In this document: piece by piece, positions 43,664 through 52,568 of the stretch
Position numbering within the stretch: position 1 is the first letter of the stretch
Layout: each line of letters opens with the position of its first letter
From: Aquipuribacter sp. SD81
GTDB lineage: Bacteria > Actinomycetota > Actinomycetes > Actinomycetales > JBBAYJ01
Direction: 5' to 3'
DNA length: 64,000 nucleotides
Assembly: GCF_037153975.1 (NCBI RefSeq)
Contig: NZ_JBBAYJ010000011.1
Location: 1 to 64,000, forward strand
Made by a program: the position numbers and the translations under genes
The notes under the pieces: model-generated
What the model was told of the DNA's origin: nothing
What the model saw: only the letters and a program-made list of their open reading frames with translations
Databases searched by the model: none

Positions 43664-43825
43664 TCAGAGGCCCTTGCGTCGCAGCAGCCCGCTCAGCAGG
43701 CCACCGCCGCGCGCCGAGCCGGTGGTGGTGGCGGGGCGACGACGCGTGCGCCGCGTGCCTCCGCTCGAGGCGGCGGGGCCGGCGGCCCGTCGTGCCGTGC
43801 CGAGAACCTGTCCGATGATGCCCAT
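43664..43825 (-). CDS. Small basic protein of unknown function
   Basis: A 53-residue Arg/Gly/Thr-rich protein, MGIIGQVLGTARRAAG at the start and GLLSGLLRRKGL at the end. No domain is recognised; the two amphipathic ends around a flexible basic middle (TRRTRRRPATTTG) could bind nucleic acid or membrane. GAGGAG lies 7 bases before ATG 43825 and a strong terminator follows, which together support a real gene. Its compositional simplicity is the main doubt. Confidence 0.6.
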   Translation of the reverse strand: MGIIGQVLGTARRAAGPAASSGGTRRTRRRPATTTGSARGGGLLSGLLRRKGL

Positions 43826-43885
43826 GTGCGCTCCTCGTGTCGGGGTCGTGGGACGGACGTACCCGCCTGCGGGGGCGTCCACACC

Positions 43886-44272
43886 TCATCCCCCCACGAC
43901 GTCGAGGACACCGAGCGCGACGACCACGGCACCGAAGCCGAGCGCAGCGAGCGACTGCGCCACGCGTCGCGGCGCGGGCAGCCGGACCTCTCCCGTCGAG
44001 GGGTCGCGTACGAGCGACACCTCGTCGCCGGTCCGGTACGCCTCCGGACGGTGCCCGTCCGGGGTCAGCACCCGGCGCTCGCCGGTCGCCGGGTCGCGGT
44101 ACTCGACGGTCACGGCGTGGAGCCGTCGACCGTCGCTGGACAGGCTCGACCTCTTCTCCTGCACCGAGACGACCGTGCCGCGCAGCGTCTCCCCGCCCCT
44201 CGGCAGCGCGGTCGTCCGGGCGAAGTGGACGCCCGCGGCCACCACGAGAAGGCCGCAGACCACGAGCACCAC
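43886..44272 (-). CDS. DUF3592 domain membrane protein
   Basis: A 128-residue protein with two membrane helices (residues 2-16, VLVVCGLLVVAAGVHF, and about 104-124) around an extracytoplasmic beta-rich domain typical of DUF3592: LRGTVVSVQEKR, HAVTVEYRDPATGERRV and YRTGDEVSLVRDPSTGEVRL. GTG 44272 follows GGAGGGAG at a 7-base spacing. Function unknown. Confidence 0.85.
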   Translation of the reverse strand: MVLVVCGLLVVAAGVHFARTTALPRGGETLRGTVVSVQEKRSSLSSDGRRLHAVTVEYRDPATGERRVLTPDGHRPEAYRTGDEVSLVRDPSTGEVRLPAPRRVAQSLAALGFGAVVVALGVLDVVGG

Positions 44273-44345
44273 GGGACCACTCCCTCCGTGCGGGGACCGT
44301 CCGCGCGCTTCCGTCGTCGGTCCAGGTCCTGCGAGCCGGCGTGGG

Positions 44346-44987
44346 TCAGGTGAGCGACGGCGGGCCGTTCCGGGCCCGCTTGAGCTCGGAGAAGGCGCTG
44401 GTGCCGGCCAGCAGGCGCAGCCCGTCGAAGAGGTCGAGACCCTCCTGGCCGCGGGCGACCGGCGTCATGACGGGACCGAAGAACGCGCGGCCGTCGACCG
44501 AGACGACGGGCGAGCCGACGCTGTCGCCGACCGCGTCCTGACCGGCCTGGTGCGACTCGCGGACCGCGGCGTCCAGCGACTCGTCGTCCTGTGCGTCCGC
44601 GAGCCCGACGTCCAGGCCCGCCGCCGCGACCGACTCGGTGAGGACGTCCGTCGTCAGGCCGCGCCCGCCGTCGTGGGCCCGGGTCCCGAGCTCGGTGTAC
44701 AGCCGTCCGACGGCCCCGGCGCCCTCGCGCCGCCCGGCGGCTGCGAGCACCCGAAGCGCCCGTCCCGCCTGCCCCATGGCCTCGCGGTACTGCTCGGGCA
44801 CGTCCTGCCCCTCGTTGAGGATGCCCAGCGACATGACGTGCCAGCCGACGTCGAACCCGCGCGCCTCCGCCACGTCGACCAGCCAGCGCGAGGTCAACCA
44901 CGTCCAGGGGCAGGACGGGTCGAACCACATCTCGACGCGCTCCGGTCCGTCGGTCGTGGTGGGCGCGTCGGTGCTCGGCGTCGACAT
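44346..44987 (-). CDS. DsbA-fold, Rv2466c-like mycothiol-linked protein with CPWT motif
   Basis: A 213-residue thioredoxin-fold protein of the mycothiol-dependent Rv2466c family. Shared features are WFDPSCPWTWLTSRWL, GWHVMSLGILNEGQ, QYREAMGQAGRALRV, ESHQAGQDAVGDSVGSPVVS and AFFGPVMTPV, ending FSELKRARNGPP. Rv2466c has CPWC; here Cys26 is kept but the second cysteine is Thr29. It would thus act through a single thiol and mycothiol. ATG 44987 is set by a TAGCGT box 6 bases upstream. Confidence 0.9.
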   Translation of the reverse strand: MSTPSTDAPTTTDGPERVEMWFDPSCPWTWLTSRWLVDVAEARGFDVGWHVMSLGILNEGQDVPEQYREAMGQAGRALRVLAAAGRREGAGAVGRLYTELGTRAHDGGRGLTTDVLTESVAAAGLDVGLADAQDDESLDAAVRESHQAGQDAVGDSVGSPVVSVDGRAFFGPVMTPVARGQEGLDLFDGLRLLAGTSAFSELKRARNGPPSLT

Positions 44988-44993
44988 GCCTCG

Positions 44994-44999
44994 ACGCTA
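44994..44999 (-). promoter_or_regulatory. -10 box TAGCGT for the Rv2466c-like gene
   Basis: TAGCGT on the minus strand, 6 bases, then ATG 44987: leaderless-type promoter. Confidence 0.65.
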
Positions 45000-45046
45000 C
45001 GCGCGGCGAGCGGGACCGGCACGATCGGGAAGCCGTCCCCCCCGGC

Positions 45047-45382
45047 TCAGGGGTTGTACAACAGCGCCAGCGTCGTCAGCGCACCGAGCACCCCGAGGAC
45101 ACCCGTGAGGCGGTCGACGCGCGCGGGACGGTGCCGCGCCGCCGCGACCGCGGCCCCGGCGAGCAGGAACGCGGGCACGAGCCACCAGCCCAGCACGCCG
45201 TGCTCCTCCCACGGCCAGTGGGACACGTTGCCGGTTCGCACCACCTGCGGGGTGAGGCCGACGACGGAGACGAGCGGCCCGACGACGGCGAGCAGCAGCG
45301 CGAGGATGGTCAGGGACCGCCGGCGGGAGCCGCCGGCGGGGGCCCGGTCGCGGGCCGCCGGGACCCCCGCCGCACGCACCAC
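45047..45382 (-). CDS. Small three-helix membrane protein
   Basis: A 111-residue membrane protein of unknown function. After a basic N-terminus (RDRAPAGGSRRR) there are three hydrophobic segments: LTILALLLAVVGPLVSVVGL, VLGWWLVPAFLLAGAAVAAA and [18 protein letters not shown]. The loop TGNVSHWPWEEHG is aromatic-rich. No family is recognised. GTG 45382 is the upstream start and its second codon is also GTG; the exact start is uncertain. Confidence 0.6.
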   Translation of the reverse strand: MVRAAGVPAARDRAPAGGSRRRSLTILALLLAVVGPLVSVVGLTPQVVRTGNVSHWPWEEHGVLGWWLVPAFLLAGAAVAAARHRPARVDRLTGVLGVLGALTTLALLYNP

Positions 45383-45450
45383 GGCCGCAGTCTCACCGCT
45401 CCCCCCGCTCCCGCACCATGGACCCAGGTCCCTCCCGTCGGCCCGGAATA

Positions 45451-45466
45451 GATTGACGCGTCAATC
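45451..45466. promoter_or_regulatory. Perfect 16-bp palindrome upstream of the nitroreductase gene
   Basis: GATTGACGCGTCAATC is a perfect 16-bp palindrome, 12 bases before GTG 45479 and overlapping a TAGATT -10 candidate (45449-45454). The TTGACnnGTCAA form resembles operators of MarR-family repressors. No such gene adjoins. Confidence 0.75.
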
Positions 45467-45478
45467 GTTCGGACGGGC

Positions 45479-46084
45479 GTGACGACCGCACGTGACGCCC
45501 GGACCGCCGTCCCCCTGCACCCGCTGCTGGCCAGCCGCTGGAGCACCCGCGCCTTCGACCCCGCCGCGGAGCTGACCGCGGGCCAGGTGACCGCGCTGCT
45601 GGAGGCCGCCCGGTGGTCGCCGAGCGCGTCGAACACGCAGCCGTGGCGCTTCGCGGTGGCCCTGCGCGGCACGCCCGGTCACGACGCGCTGCTCGGGACC
45701 CTGGCGCCGGGGAACCGCGCCTGGGCGGACACGGCGTCGGCGCTCGTCCTCGTCGCGGCCGTGACGACGGGCCCGGACGGCGCGGAGCGGCCGTGGGCCG
45801 TCTACGACGCGGGCCAGGCCGTCGCGCACCTCACCGTGCAGGCCGAGCACGAGGGCCTGGCGGTGCACCAGCTGGGCGGCTTCGACCGCGACGCTGCGGC
45901 GCGGCTCCTCCCGGCGGAGGCCGGCACCCCGCTCGTCGTGCTGGCCGTGGGTCGCCACGACGCCGCGCTGCAGCTCGCGGAGCCGTTCGCCTCGCGCGAG
46001 ACCGCTCCCCGGACGCGGCTCCCGCTGGAGGAGATCGAGGTCCCCCTCACGACCGGGTCCGCGGCAGCGCACCGCGCCGCCTGA
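45479..46084 (+). CDS. Nitroreductase family protein
   Basis: A 201-residue FMN-dependent NAD(P)H oxidoreductase of the nitroreductase fold. It shows LLASRWSTRAFDP with the conserved Arg/Ser FMN contacts, LLEAARWSPSASNTQPWRF, AVYDAGQAVAHLTVQAEHEGL and GTPLVVLAVGR. Likely roles are reduction of nitro, quinone or unsaturated electrophiles. GTG 45479 sits just after the palindromic operator, so expression is probably repressed until an inducer is present. Confidence 0.9.
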   Translation: MTTARDARTAVPLHPLLASRWSTRAFDPAAELTAGQVTALLEAARWSPSASNTQPWRFAVALRGTPGHDALLGTLAPGNRAWADTASALVLVAAVTTGPDGAERPWAVYDAGQAVAHLTVQAEHEGLAVHQLGGFDRDAAARLLPAEAGTPLVVLAVGRHDAALQLAEPFASRETAPRTRLPLEEIEVPLTTGSAAAHRAA

Positions 46085-46105
46085 GGCACGGGTGGTGCGC
46101 CCGCC

Positions 46106-47584
46106 TCAAGTGCCGCAGTACGTGACGTAGTCGCCGGTGCCGTCGGGTGCGGGTGCCGCGTACCGCTCCCGGCCCGGCTGCTCCTCGAACGGTCGGCGCA
46201 CCACCTCGAGCAGGGTCCGCACCGGGGCCAGGTCCCCCGCGGTGGCCGCCTCGAGCGCCTCCTCCACGAGGTGGTTGCGCGGGACGTACACCGGGTTGAC
46301 GGCGTCGGCCCGCGCCGCCTCCGGTCCCAGCGCGCGCCAACGAGCCAGCCAGTCCCCCGTCGCCGGAGTCGCCGGCAGGAAGCCGCGGACCGGGCCGTCG
46401 TCCCCCCGCGCGGCGGCCCCGAGGGCGCGGAAGGCGCCGGTCAGGTCGCCGCGCCGCTCGTGCAGCAGGCCGAGGAAGCTCTCCCCCAGCTCCGCCGCCT
46501 GCGCCGGCTCGACGTCCGCGCCGAGCCCGAGCTTCGCTCGCACGCCCTCGGCCCACGCCGCGCGGTAGCGGTCGGCGAACACCTCGACGAGCTCCGTCAC
46601 CTCGGCGACGGCCTGGTCCACGGCGGTCGCGTCCTCCGGGTCGCGGGCGATGAGCGGCAGCAGCGTCTCCGCGAGACGGGCGAGGTCCCACTGGGCGACC
46701 GCGGGCTGGTTGCCGTAGGCGTACCGGCCGCCGGTGTCGATGGAGCTGTAGACGGTCGCCGGGTCGTAGGCGTCGAGGAAGGCGCACGGGCCGTAGTCGA
46801 TCGTCTCGCCCGACACCGTCATGTTGTCGGTGTTCATGACGCCGTGGACGAAGCCGACGAGCATCCACCGGGCGACGAGCGCGGCCTGGGCGGACACGAC
46901 GGCGTCGAGCAGCGCGAGCGCCGGCCGCTCCGCCGCGGCGGCCGCCGGGTGGTGCCGGTCGACCGCGTGGTCGACGAGACGGCGCAGCAGGTCGAGGTCG
47001 CCCGTCGCGCGGGCGTACTGGAACGAGCCGACCCGCAGGTGGCTGCTCGCGACGCGGGCGAGCACGGCCCCGGGCAGCACGCGCTCGCGGCGCACCGTCC
47101 CGCCGGTCGCGACGACAGCGAGCGAGCGGGCGGTGGGGATGCCGAGGGCGTGCACCGCGGTGCTCACCACGTGCTCGCGCAGCATGGGCCCGACCGCGGC
47201 CAGACCGTCGCCGCCACGGGCGAACGGCGTGCGGCCGGACCCCTTGAGGTGCAGGTCGCGCGGGCGGCCGGAGCGGTCGGTCAGCTCGCCGAGGAGCAGC
47301 GCCCGGCCGTCGCCGAGGCGGGGCGACCAGCCACCGAACTGGTGGCCCGAGTACGCCTGCGCGACCGGCTGGCTCCCCTCGGGCACGACCGTCCCGGTGA
47401 GCAGGCCGAGGCCCGCTCCGCTCCGCAGCCACGCGGGGTCCAGGCCCACCTCCTGCGCCAGGTCGTCGTCGAGGGCGAGCAGCCGCGGCGCCGGCGGGGT
47501 GACGGCCCGCCACGGCACGGCCAGCTCCGGCAGCTCGCGCGCGAAACGGCTGCCGAGGGGCACGTCGAGGGTCGGGGCGCTCAC
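46106..47584 (-). CDS. selO: Protein adenylyltransferase SelO (YdiU family)
   Basis: A pseudokinase-fold enzyme that transfers AMP to protein Ser, Thr or Tyr, linked to oxidative stress. The 492-residue protein shows [63 protein letters not shown] and [19 protein letters not shown], all hallmark SelO motifs. Near the end, [18 protein letters not shown] and the terminal YCGT hold the conserved C-terminal Cys (Sec in some homologues). GTG 47584 is chosen from a TATTGC box 7 bases upstream. It is divergent from the DUF4132 operon. Confidence 0.95.
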   Translation of the reverse strand: MSAPTLDVPLGSRFARELPELAVPWRAVTPPAPRLLALDDDLAQEVGLDPAWLRSGAGLGLLTGTVVPEGSQPVAQAYSGHQFGGWSPRLGDGRALLLGELTDRSGRPRDLHLKGSGRTPFARGGDGLAAVGPMLREHVVSTAVHALGIPTARSLAVVATGGTVRRERVLPGAVLARVASSHLRVGSFQYARATGDLDLLRRLVDHAVDRHHPAAAAAERPALALLDAVVSAQAALVARWMLVGFVHGVMNTDNMTVSGETIDYGPCAFLDAYDPATVYSSIDTGGRYAYGNQPAVAQWDLARLAETLLPLIARDPEDATAVDQAVAEVTELVEVFADRYRAAWAEGVRAKLGLGADVEPAQAAELGESFLGLLHERRGDLTGAFRALGAAARGDDGPVRGFLPATPATGDWLARWRALGPEAARADAVNPVYVPRNHLVEEALEAATAGDLAPVRTLLEVVRRPFEEQPGRERYAAPAPDGTGDYVTYCGT

Positions 47585-47724
47585 ACCTGCGGCAATACCC
47601 CGCGTCGCCGTCCCATTCCGTCCCGCCCCCCCACCGCCCGCCGGTCGGGTCGGAGTACACGGAACCGGTTGTGGCGGTGGGCCCGGTCGCACCACGCTGC
47701 CCACGTGCGTCGAGGGGAGCGGTC

Positions 47725-50700
47725 ATGAGCTGGCTGTCGAAGGTGCTGCCGGGTCGCGGGCCCACCGCGCACCCAGGTGCCGTGGCGCTCGCCGCGGTCC
47801 TGCGGGAGGGCCTGGGCCAGCTGTCCCGACCGGACGAGCTCGCCGCGTGGGTCGTGACGGGCCACCCTCACGACGGGCTCACGACGGCGACCTCCGACCC
47901 GGCGTGGCCGGACTCGCTCGTACCGACCCTCGTCAGCACGGGGCAGACCTGGGTGAGCCCGGTGCCGGGCGTGCAGCGGCACGCGCTCGCCGACCTGCCG
48001 CCCGACGTCCTCGACCGGCTGCTCGACCTCGTCGAGACGGCCGCGGCCGCCGTCCCGTGGGCGGCCGGGCCGGGGCGGAGGGCCGGCCTGCCCGCGTGGA
48101 CGGACGCGCTCGTGCCCGGCACGACGGTCCTCACCCGCGCGCTCCTGGTGGACGCCGGGAGCCTCGAGGACCTCGAGGTGCGGCGCGGGCTCGCCGCCGG
48201 CGCGACGCTGCGGGCGTACGCGCTCCCCGCGACCGTGCCGTCCTGGCAGCAGTCGCAGCACCGCGCGCTGCTCGGCCTCCCCGGTCTCGCCGGAGCCCTG
48301 GCGCGGCACGTCGAGGCGGTGAGGCCGGCGCTGGGTGCCGGCGACCCGCCCACGCGGCTGAGGCTGCTCGACCTCCTCGGCCTCGCCGACGACCGGACCC
48401 TCGCGACACTGGCCCCGGAGCTCGCGGCGGAGGCGACGAGCGGCAACGCCAGGGTGCGGACGGCCGCGCGGGCGCTGCTCGTGCGCGCGGCGGCGTGCGG
48501 ACCGGAGCAGGTCGCGGCACTCGACGCCCTCGCCACGGACGGGACCCCGGCGGTGCGCGCCCACGCGTTCCTCCTGCTGCACGAGCTCGGGGACGACGAG
48601 GCGCGCCGCGGCGTGCGCGAGCGGGCCCTGGCCGACCGCGCCGCAGGCGTCCGCGAGCTCGTGGAGCGCTGGGACGCCGCCGCGGCGGATGCGGTCGAGC
48701 GCGGGTCCGAGGGACCGGGGACCGGCGGGAGCGTCGACCCGGCGGCCCTCGGCTGGTCCCCGCCCGTCCGCCAGGATCGTGGGGCGGAGTGGGCGGTGCC
48801 CCTCACCGCGGACGTCGAGCGCTGGGTCGACGACGTCCTCAGCAGGCTCGCCCAGCTCGACCAGCAGTACTCCGGCCGACGGACGCCGACCGTCGCCCCC
48901 GGGGACGCGCGTCGGCGGCGCGCACAGCTGCGGGCACACCTCGCGAGCACCGACGTGCGCAGCGGTGGTGCGCCCGCCACCGGTACCGACCCGTCGTGGC
49001 CGGTCGTCCACGCGGTCTCCCGCGCCACGCCGTCCGGGGTCCCGCTGGTCGCGGTCCTCAAGGCGCTCGACGTGCTCGGCGCGCTGCCGGCCGACGCCCG
49101 CGCCGCGGTGGCCGGCTCGTGGTCCGGCCCGGCGCGCGCCGTCGGGACCGCGGTGCAGCGCCTGCACGGCGCGGAGGGGCCGACGCTGCTGGAGGTCGCG
49201 GACGCGCTGGCCGTCATGGGGGTCGGCGCCGAGGTCGCCGGCCGCGCCTACGCCCTGAGGTGGCAGGGTCTCGGCGACGGCTGGCCCGAGGAGCACCTGC
49301 GCGGCTTCTTCGCCTGCTACGGCTCGACCGCCCTCGACCTGCTGGACGAGGACCGCGTGAGCTACGAGGTCGACCGGGCGCGCCTGCTCCGCGGGCTCGG
49401 CCTCGTCGAGCACCACCCGCGCGCCGTCCTCGAGCGGCTCGTCGCCCTCGCCGTCGGCACGCGCACGAGCGACCACGAGGCGGCGCAGGACGCGCTCGGG
49501 CGCGGTGCGACCGCTCGGGACCAGGCGGTCGCGGCGCTGCGTGAGCGCCGTGCCGGCGCCCGCCAGGCGGCCGCCCGCTGGTGCGCCCGCCTCGGTGACC
49601 CGAGCGCCGTCGACGCCCTGGAGGCGGCGTTCCGGACCGAGCGGGACGACCAGGTGCGCAGCGCACTGCTCGACGCGCTCGAACGGCTCGGCCGTCCCGC
49701 CCACCTCTACCTCGACCCGGCCTCGCTCGCCGCCGACGCGGACAAGGGGCTCCGCAAGGGGGTGCCGGCGTCGCTGGCGTGGGTGTGGTGGGACGGCCTG
49801 CCGCCGCTGCGCTGGGCCGCGGACGGCACCGAGCTGCCGCTGCCGGTCGTGCAGTGGCTCTGCCTGCAGGCGGTCAAGGCCCGCTCGCCCGAGCCCGGCG
49901 CGGTGCTGCGCCGCTACGGCGCGCTGCTCGAGGAGCGCTCCCGCGGCGCCTTCGCCGTCTCCCTGCTCCAGCAGTGGGTCGCGGAGGACACCCGCCCCGT
50001 CGACCCCGCCGACGCCGAGCAGGCCGCGCGGGCCGAGGCGGCCGGGCTGCACCGCGGCCTGCAGCAGTACCCCGGCTACTACCCGAACCACCCGATGCAC
50101 GGGCGCAGCCTCGAGGAGGTCACCGCGTGGCTGCTCCCCGGGCACCTGCGCCGCCCGCGCGGGTCGGCGACCTCGAGCAAGGGCGTGCTCGCGGTCGTCG
50201 GGGCCACGGGCGACGAGCGGGTCGTGCCGGTCGTGCGCGCCTACCTCGCGGAGTGGTACGGCACCCGCGCCGCGCAGTGCAAGGCGCTGCTCGGCGTCCT
50301 CGCGTGGGTGCCCGCCCCGGCCGCCACCCAGCAGCTGCTGCAGGTGGCCGACCGCTTCCGCACCAAGGGGGTGCAGCAGGAGGCGGTGAGGCTCGCGCAG
50401 CAGGTCGCCGACGTCCGCGGCTGGACGACCGAGGAGCTCGCCGACCGCACCGTCCCGACGGCCGGCTTCGACGCGCGCGGCGAGCAGGTCCTGTCCTACG
50501 GCGAGCGCGCCTTCACCGCCGTCCTCGACGCCGACCTGACCGTGCGGCTCCGCACGGACGACGGCCGGACCGTCAAGGCCCTCCCGGCGCCCCGCAGCAG
50601 CGACGACGCCGAGGCCGCGGCCGCCAGCAAGCAGGCGCTCGCGGCCGCCCGCAAGGAGGTCAAGGGCGTCCTGCAGGCGCAGCGATCACGGCTGCAGCAG

Positions 50701-51438
50701 GCGCTGGTCAGCCAGCGCACGTGGGACGCCGACCTGTGGGCCGAGCACGTCGTCGCCCACCCCCTCGTCGGCCGGCTCGCCCAGGGCCTCGTGTGGGTGC
50801 TCGAACCACCGGGACCGGGGACGGCGGGGGACGGTGCACCGGCAGGGGCGGGGCCGCTCGTCGTCCGCCCCCTGCCGGACGGCAGCCTGACCGACGTCGA
50901 CGACGAGGACGTCGAGGTGCCCGCCGGGTGGCGGGTGCGCCTCGCCCACGACGCCGTCGAGGGCCCGGAGGTCGCGGCACGCTGGCTCGAGCACCTCGCG
51001 GACTACGAGGTGACGCCGCCCTTCCCGCAGCTGGGCCGGCCCGTGCACCGCCCCGAGGACTCCGACACCGACGCCGTCACCGACGTCCGCGGCACGCTCG
51101 TCGCCTCGTCGTTCCGGCTCCGCGGTCGGGCCACCGCAGCGGGCTGGGCGCGCGGTGAGGTGGGCGACGGCGCGACGTGGACGGAGTACGTGCGCACCCT
51201 GCCGGGCTGGCGCGCCGAGCTGGAGCACTCCGGCCTGGTCGTGCCCGAGGAGGACCACCCCGTCGCGCTGCTCGCGCTCCGCTTCCGCGCCGTGGCGCCC
51301 GACGGGACGGTGGCGCCCACCGCCACCCCGCTCGGGAGCGTGCCCGCCGTCGTCTACTCCGAGTGCCTCACCGACGTGCGCGGCTTCGCGTCGCTCGGCG
51401 CCCACGACCCCGAGTGGCAGAAGGCGGCGGCGTGGTGA
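47725..51438 (+). CDS. DUF4132 / HEAT-like repeat protein (YehI-like)
   Basis: A 1237-residue cytosolic protein. Much of it consists of Ala/Leu-rich HEAT-like helical pairs, for example RARLLRGLGLVEHHPRAVLE and RQAAARWCARLGDPSAVDAL. The C-terminal about 300 residues carry the DUF4132 domain with GYYPNHPMHGRSLEEV nearby and DVRGTLVASSFRLRGRA. It is the first gene of five coupled genes; the family member in E. coli is YehI. Its size and repeats suggest a scaffold or substrate-binding part. ATG 47725 follows GAGGGGAG. GTGGTGA at its end overlaps the next start. Confidence 0.88.
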   Translation: MSWLSKVLPGRGPTAHPGAVALAAVLREGLGQLSRPDELAAWVVTGHPHDGLTTATSDPAWPDSLVPTLVSTGQTWVSPVPGVQRHALADLPPDVLDRLLDLVETAAAAVPWAAGPGRRAGLPAWTDALVPGTTVLTRALLVDAGSLEDLEVRRGLAAGATLRAYALPATVPSWQQSQHRALLGLPGLAGALARHVEAVRPALGAGDPPTRLRLLDLLGLADDRTLATLAPELAAEATSGNARVRTAARALLVRAAACGPEQVAALDALATDGTPAVRAHAFLLLHELGDDEARRGVRERALADRAAGVRELVERWDAAAADAVERGSEGPGTGGSVDPAALGWSPPVRQDRGAEWAVPLTADVERWVDDVLSRLAQLDQQYSGRRTPTVAPGDARRRRAQLRAHLASTDVRSGGAPATGTDPSWPVVHAVSRATPSGVPLVAVLKALDVLGALPADARAAVAGSWSGPARAVGTAVQRLHGAEGPTLLEVADALAVMGVGAEVAGRAYALRWQGLGDGWPEEHLRGFFACYGSTALDLLDEDRVSYEVDRARLLRGLGLVEHHPRAVLERLVALAVGTRTSDHEAAQDALGRGATARDQAVAALRERRAGARQAAARWCARLGDPSAVDALEAAFRTERDDQVRSALLDALERLGRPAHLYLDPASLAADADKGLRKGVPASLAWVWWDGLPPLRWAADGTELPLPVVQWLCLQAVKARSPEPGAVLRRYGALLEERSRGAFAVSLLQQWVAEDTRPVDPADAEQAARAEAAGLHRGLQQYPGYYPNHPMHGRSLEEVTAWLLPGHLRRPRGSATSSKGVLAVVGATGDERVVPVVRAYLAEWYGTRAAQCKALLGVLAWVPAPAATQQLLQVADRFRTKGVQQEAVRLAQQVADVRGWTTEELADRTVPTAGFDARGEQVLSYGERAFTAVLDADLTVRLRTDDGRTVKALPAPRSSDDAEAAAASKQALAAARKEVKGVLQAQRSRLQQALVSQRTWDADLWAEHVVAHPLVGRLAQGLVWVLEPPGPGTAGDGAPAGAGPLVVRPLPDGSLTDVDDEDVEVPAGWRVRLAHDAVEGPEVAARWLEHLADYEVTPPFPQLGRPVHRPEDSDTDAVTDVRGTLVASSFRLRGRATAAGWARGEVGDGATWTEYVRTLPGWRAELEHSGLVVPEEDHPVALLALRFRAVAPDGTVAPTATPLGSVPAVVYSECLTDVRGFASLGAHDPEWQKAAAW

Positions 51439-52568
51439 CGGGCGGGGTGACAGGCGGAGCGGGGGACGGGAGCGACCCTGCGCTCGGCGTGCTCCGCGCG
51501 CCGGCGGAGGTCGTGCACGCCGAGGAGCTCGCGCGCCTCGCCGCGGCCGACACGGGTCCGCGTCCGCCCGGCTGGCGGCTGTCACCGCGCGCGGTGCGCG
51601 CGTTCGTCGTCGGCGACGAGCGGCTCGGGGTGCGCCGGAAGTTCTGGGGCGACGACCCTCTCGTCGACCGCTGCGTCGTCACGCTCATGAGCCAGCGCGG
51701 GCTGCTGCTCGTGGGCGAGCCCGGCACCGCCAAGTCCATGCTGTCGGAGCTGCTCGCTGCGGCGGTGTCCGGTCGCTCGGGTGTCGTCGTGCAGGGCAGC
51801 GCCGGCACGAGCGAGGAGAAGATCACCTACTCGTGGAACTACGCGCTCCTGCTCGCCGAGGGGCCGAGCGAGCGCTCGCTCGTGCCCGGCCCGGTGTACG
51901 AGGCGATGCGCGACGGGGTGCTGTGCCGCTTCGAGGAGATCACCCGGGTGCAGCCGGAGGTGCAGGACACCCTCATCGGACTGCTGAGCGACAAGGCCCT
52001 GCACGTGCCCGAGCTGGCCGGCGGTGACGCGGTCCTCTACGCCCGGCCCGGCTTCAACGTGCTCGCGACCGCGAACCTGCGCGACCGCGGCGTCCACGAG
52101 ATGTCGAGCGCGCTCAAGCGACGCCTCGGCTTCGAGACGGTCCGGCCCGTACGGGACCGCGCCCTGGCCCGGCGCCTCGTCACCGAGCAGACCGACGCGC
52201 TGCTCGCCCGCGCCGAGGTGGACGTCCGGCTGCGGCCCGAGGTCGTCGACCTGCTCGTCACCGCCTTCCACGACCTGCGCGAGGGCATGACGGAGGACGG
52301 CACCGTCGTCGAGCGGCCGACCGCGGTCCTGTCCAGCGCCGAGGCGGTCGCCGTCGGGTACGCCGCGTGCCTGGACGCGTACTACCTCGGCGACGGCGAG
52401 GTCGACGGCGGGCACGTCGCCCGCCAGCTCGTGGGGACCGTCCTGAAGGACAACCCGGACGACGGCACCCGGCTGCGCCACTACCTCGACACGGTGGTGG
52501 CGGCCAGGGCGCGCCGGCAGCCGGTGTGGCGCCCCGCCCTCGACGCGCGTCGTGACCTCGACCGCTGA
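51435..52568 (+). CDS. MoxR-type AAA+ ATPase (YehL-like)
   Basis: A 377-residue ATPase of the MoxR group, usually partnered with vWA proteins in chaperone-like remodelling. Walker A is GEPGTAKS with Lys100, in LLLVGEPGTAKSMLSELL. The Walker B acidic pair is Glu167-Glu168 (CRFEEITRVQPEVQDTL) instead of Asp-Glu. Sensor 1 is NVLATANLRDRG and the arginine finger region is SSALKRRLGFE. GTG 51435 overlaps the DUF4132 stop (GTGA); GTG 51432 is possible. It overlaps the DUF5682 gene by 17 bases. Confidence 0.94.
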   Translation: MTGGVTGGAGDGSDPALGVLRAPAEVVHAEELARLAAADTGPRPPGWRLSPRAVRAFVVGDERLGVRRKFWGDDPLVDRCVVTLMSQRGLLLVGEPGTAKSMLSELLAAAVSGRSGVVVQGSAGTSEEKITYSWNYALLLAEGPSERSLVPGPVYEAMRDGVLCRFEEITRVQPEVQDTLIGLLSDKALHVPELAGGDAVLYARPGFNVLATANLRDRGVHEMSSALKRRLGFETVRPVRDRALARRLVTEQTDALLARAEVDVRLRPEVVDLLVTAFHDLREGMTEDGTVVERPTAVLSSAEAVAVGYAACLDAYYLGDGEVDGGHVARQLVGTVLKDNPDDGTRLRHYLDTVVAARARRQPVWRPALDARRDLDR

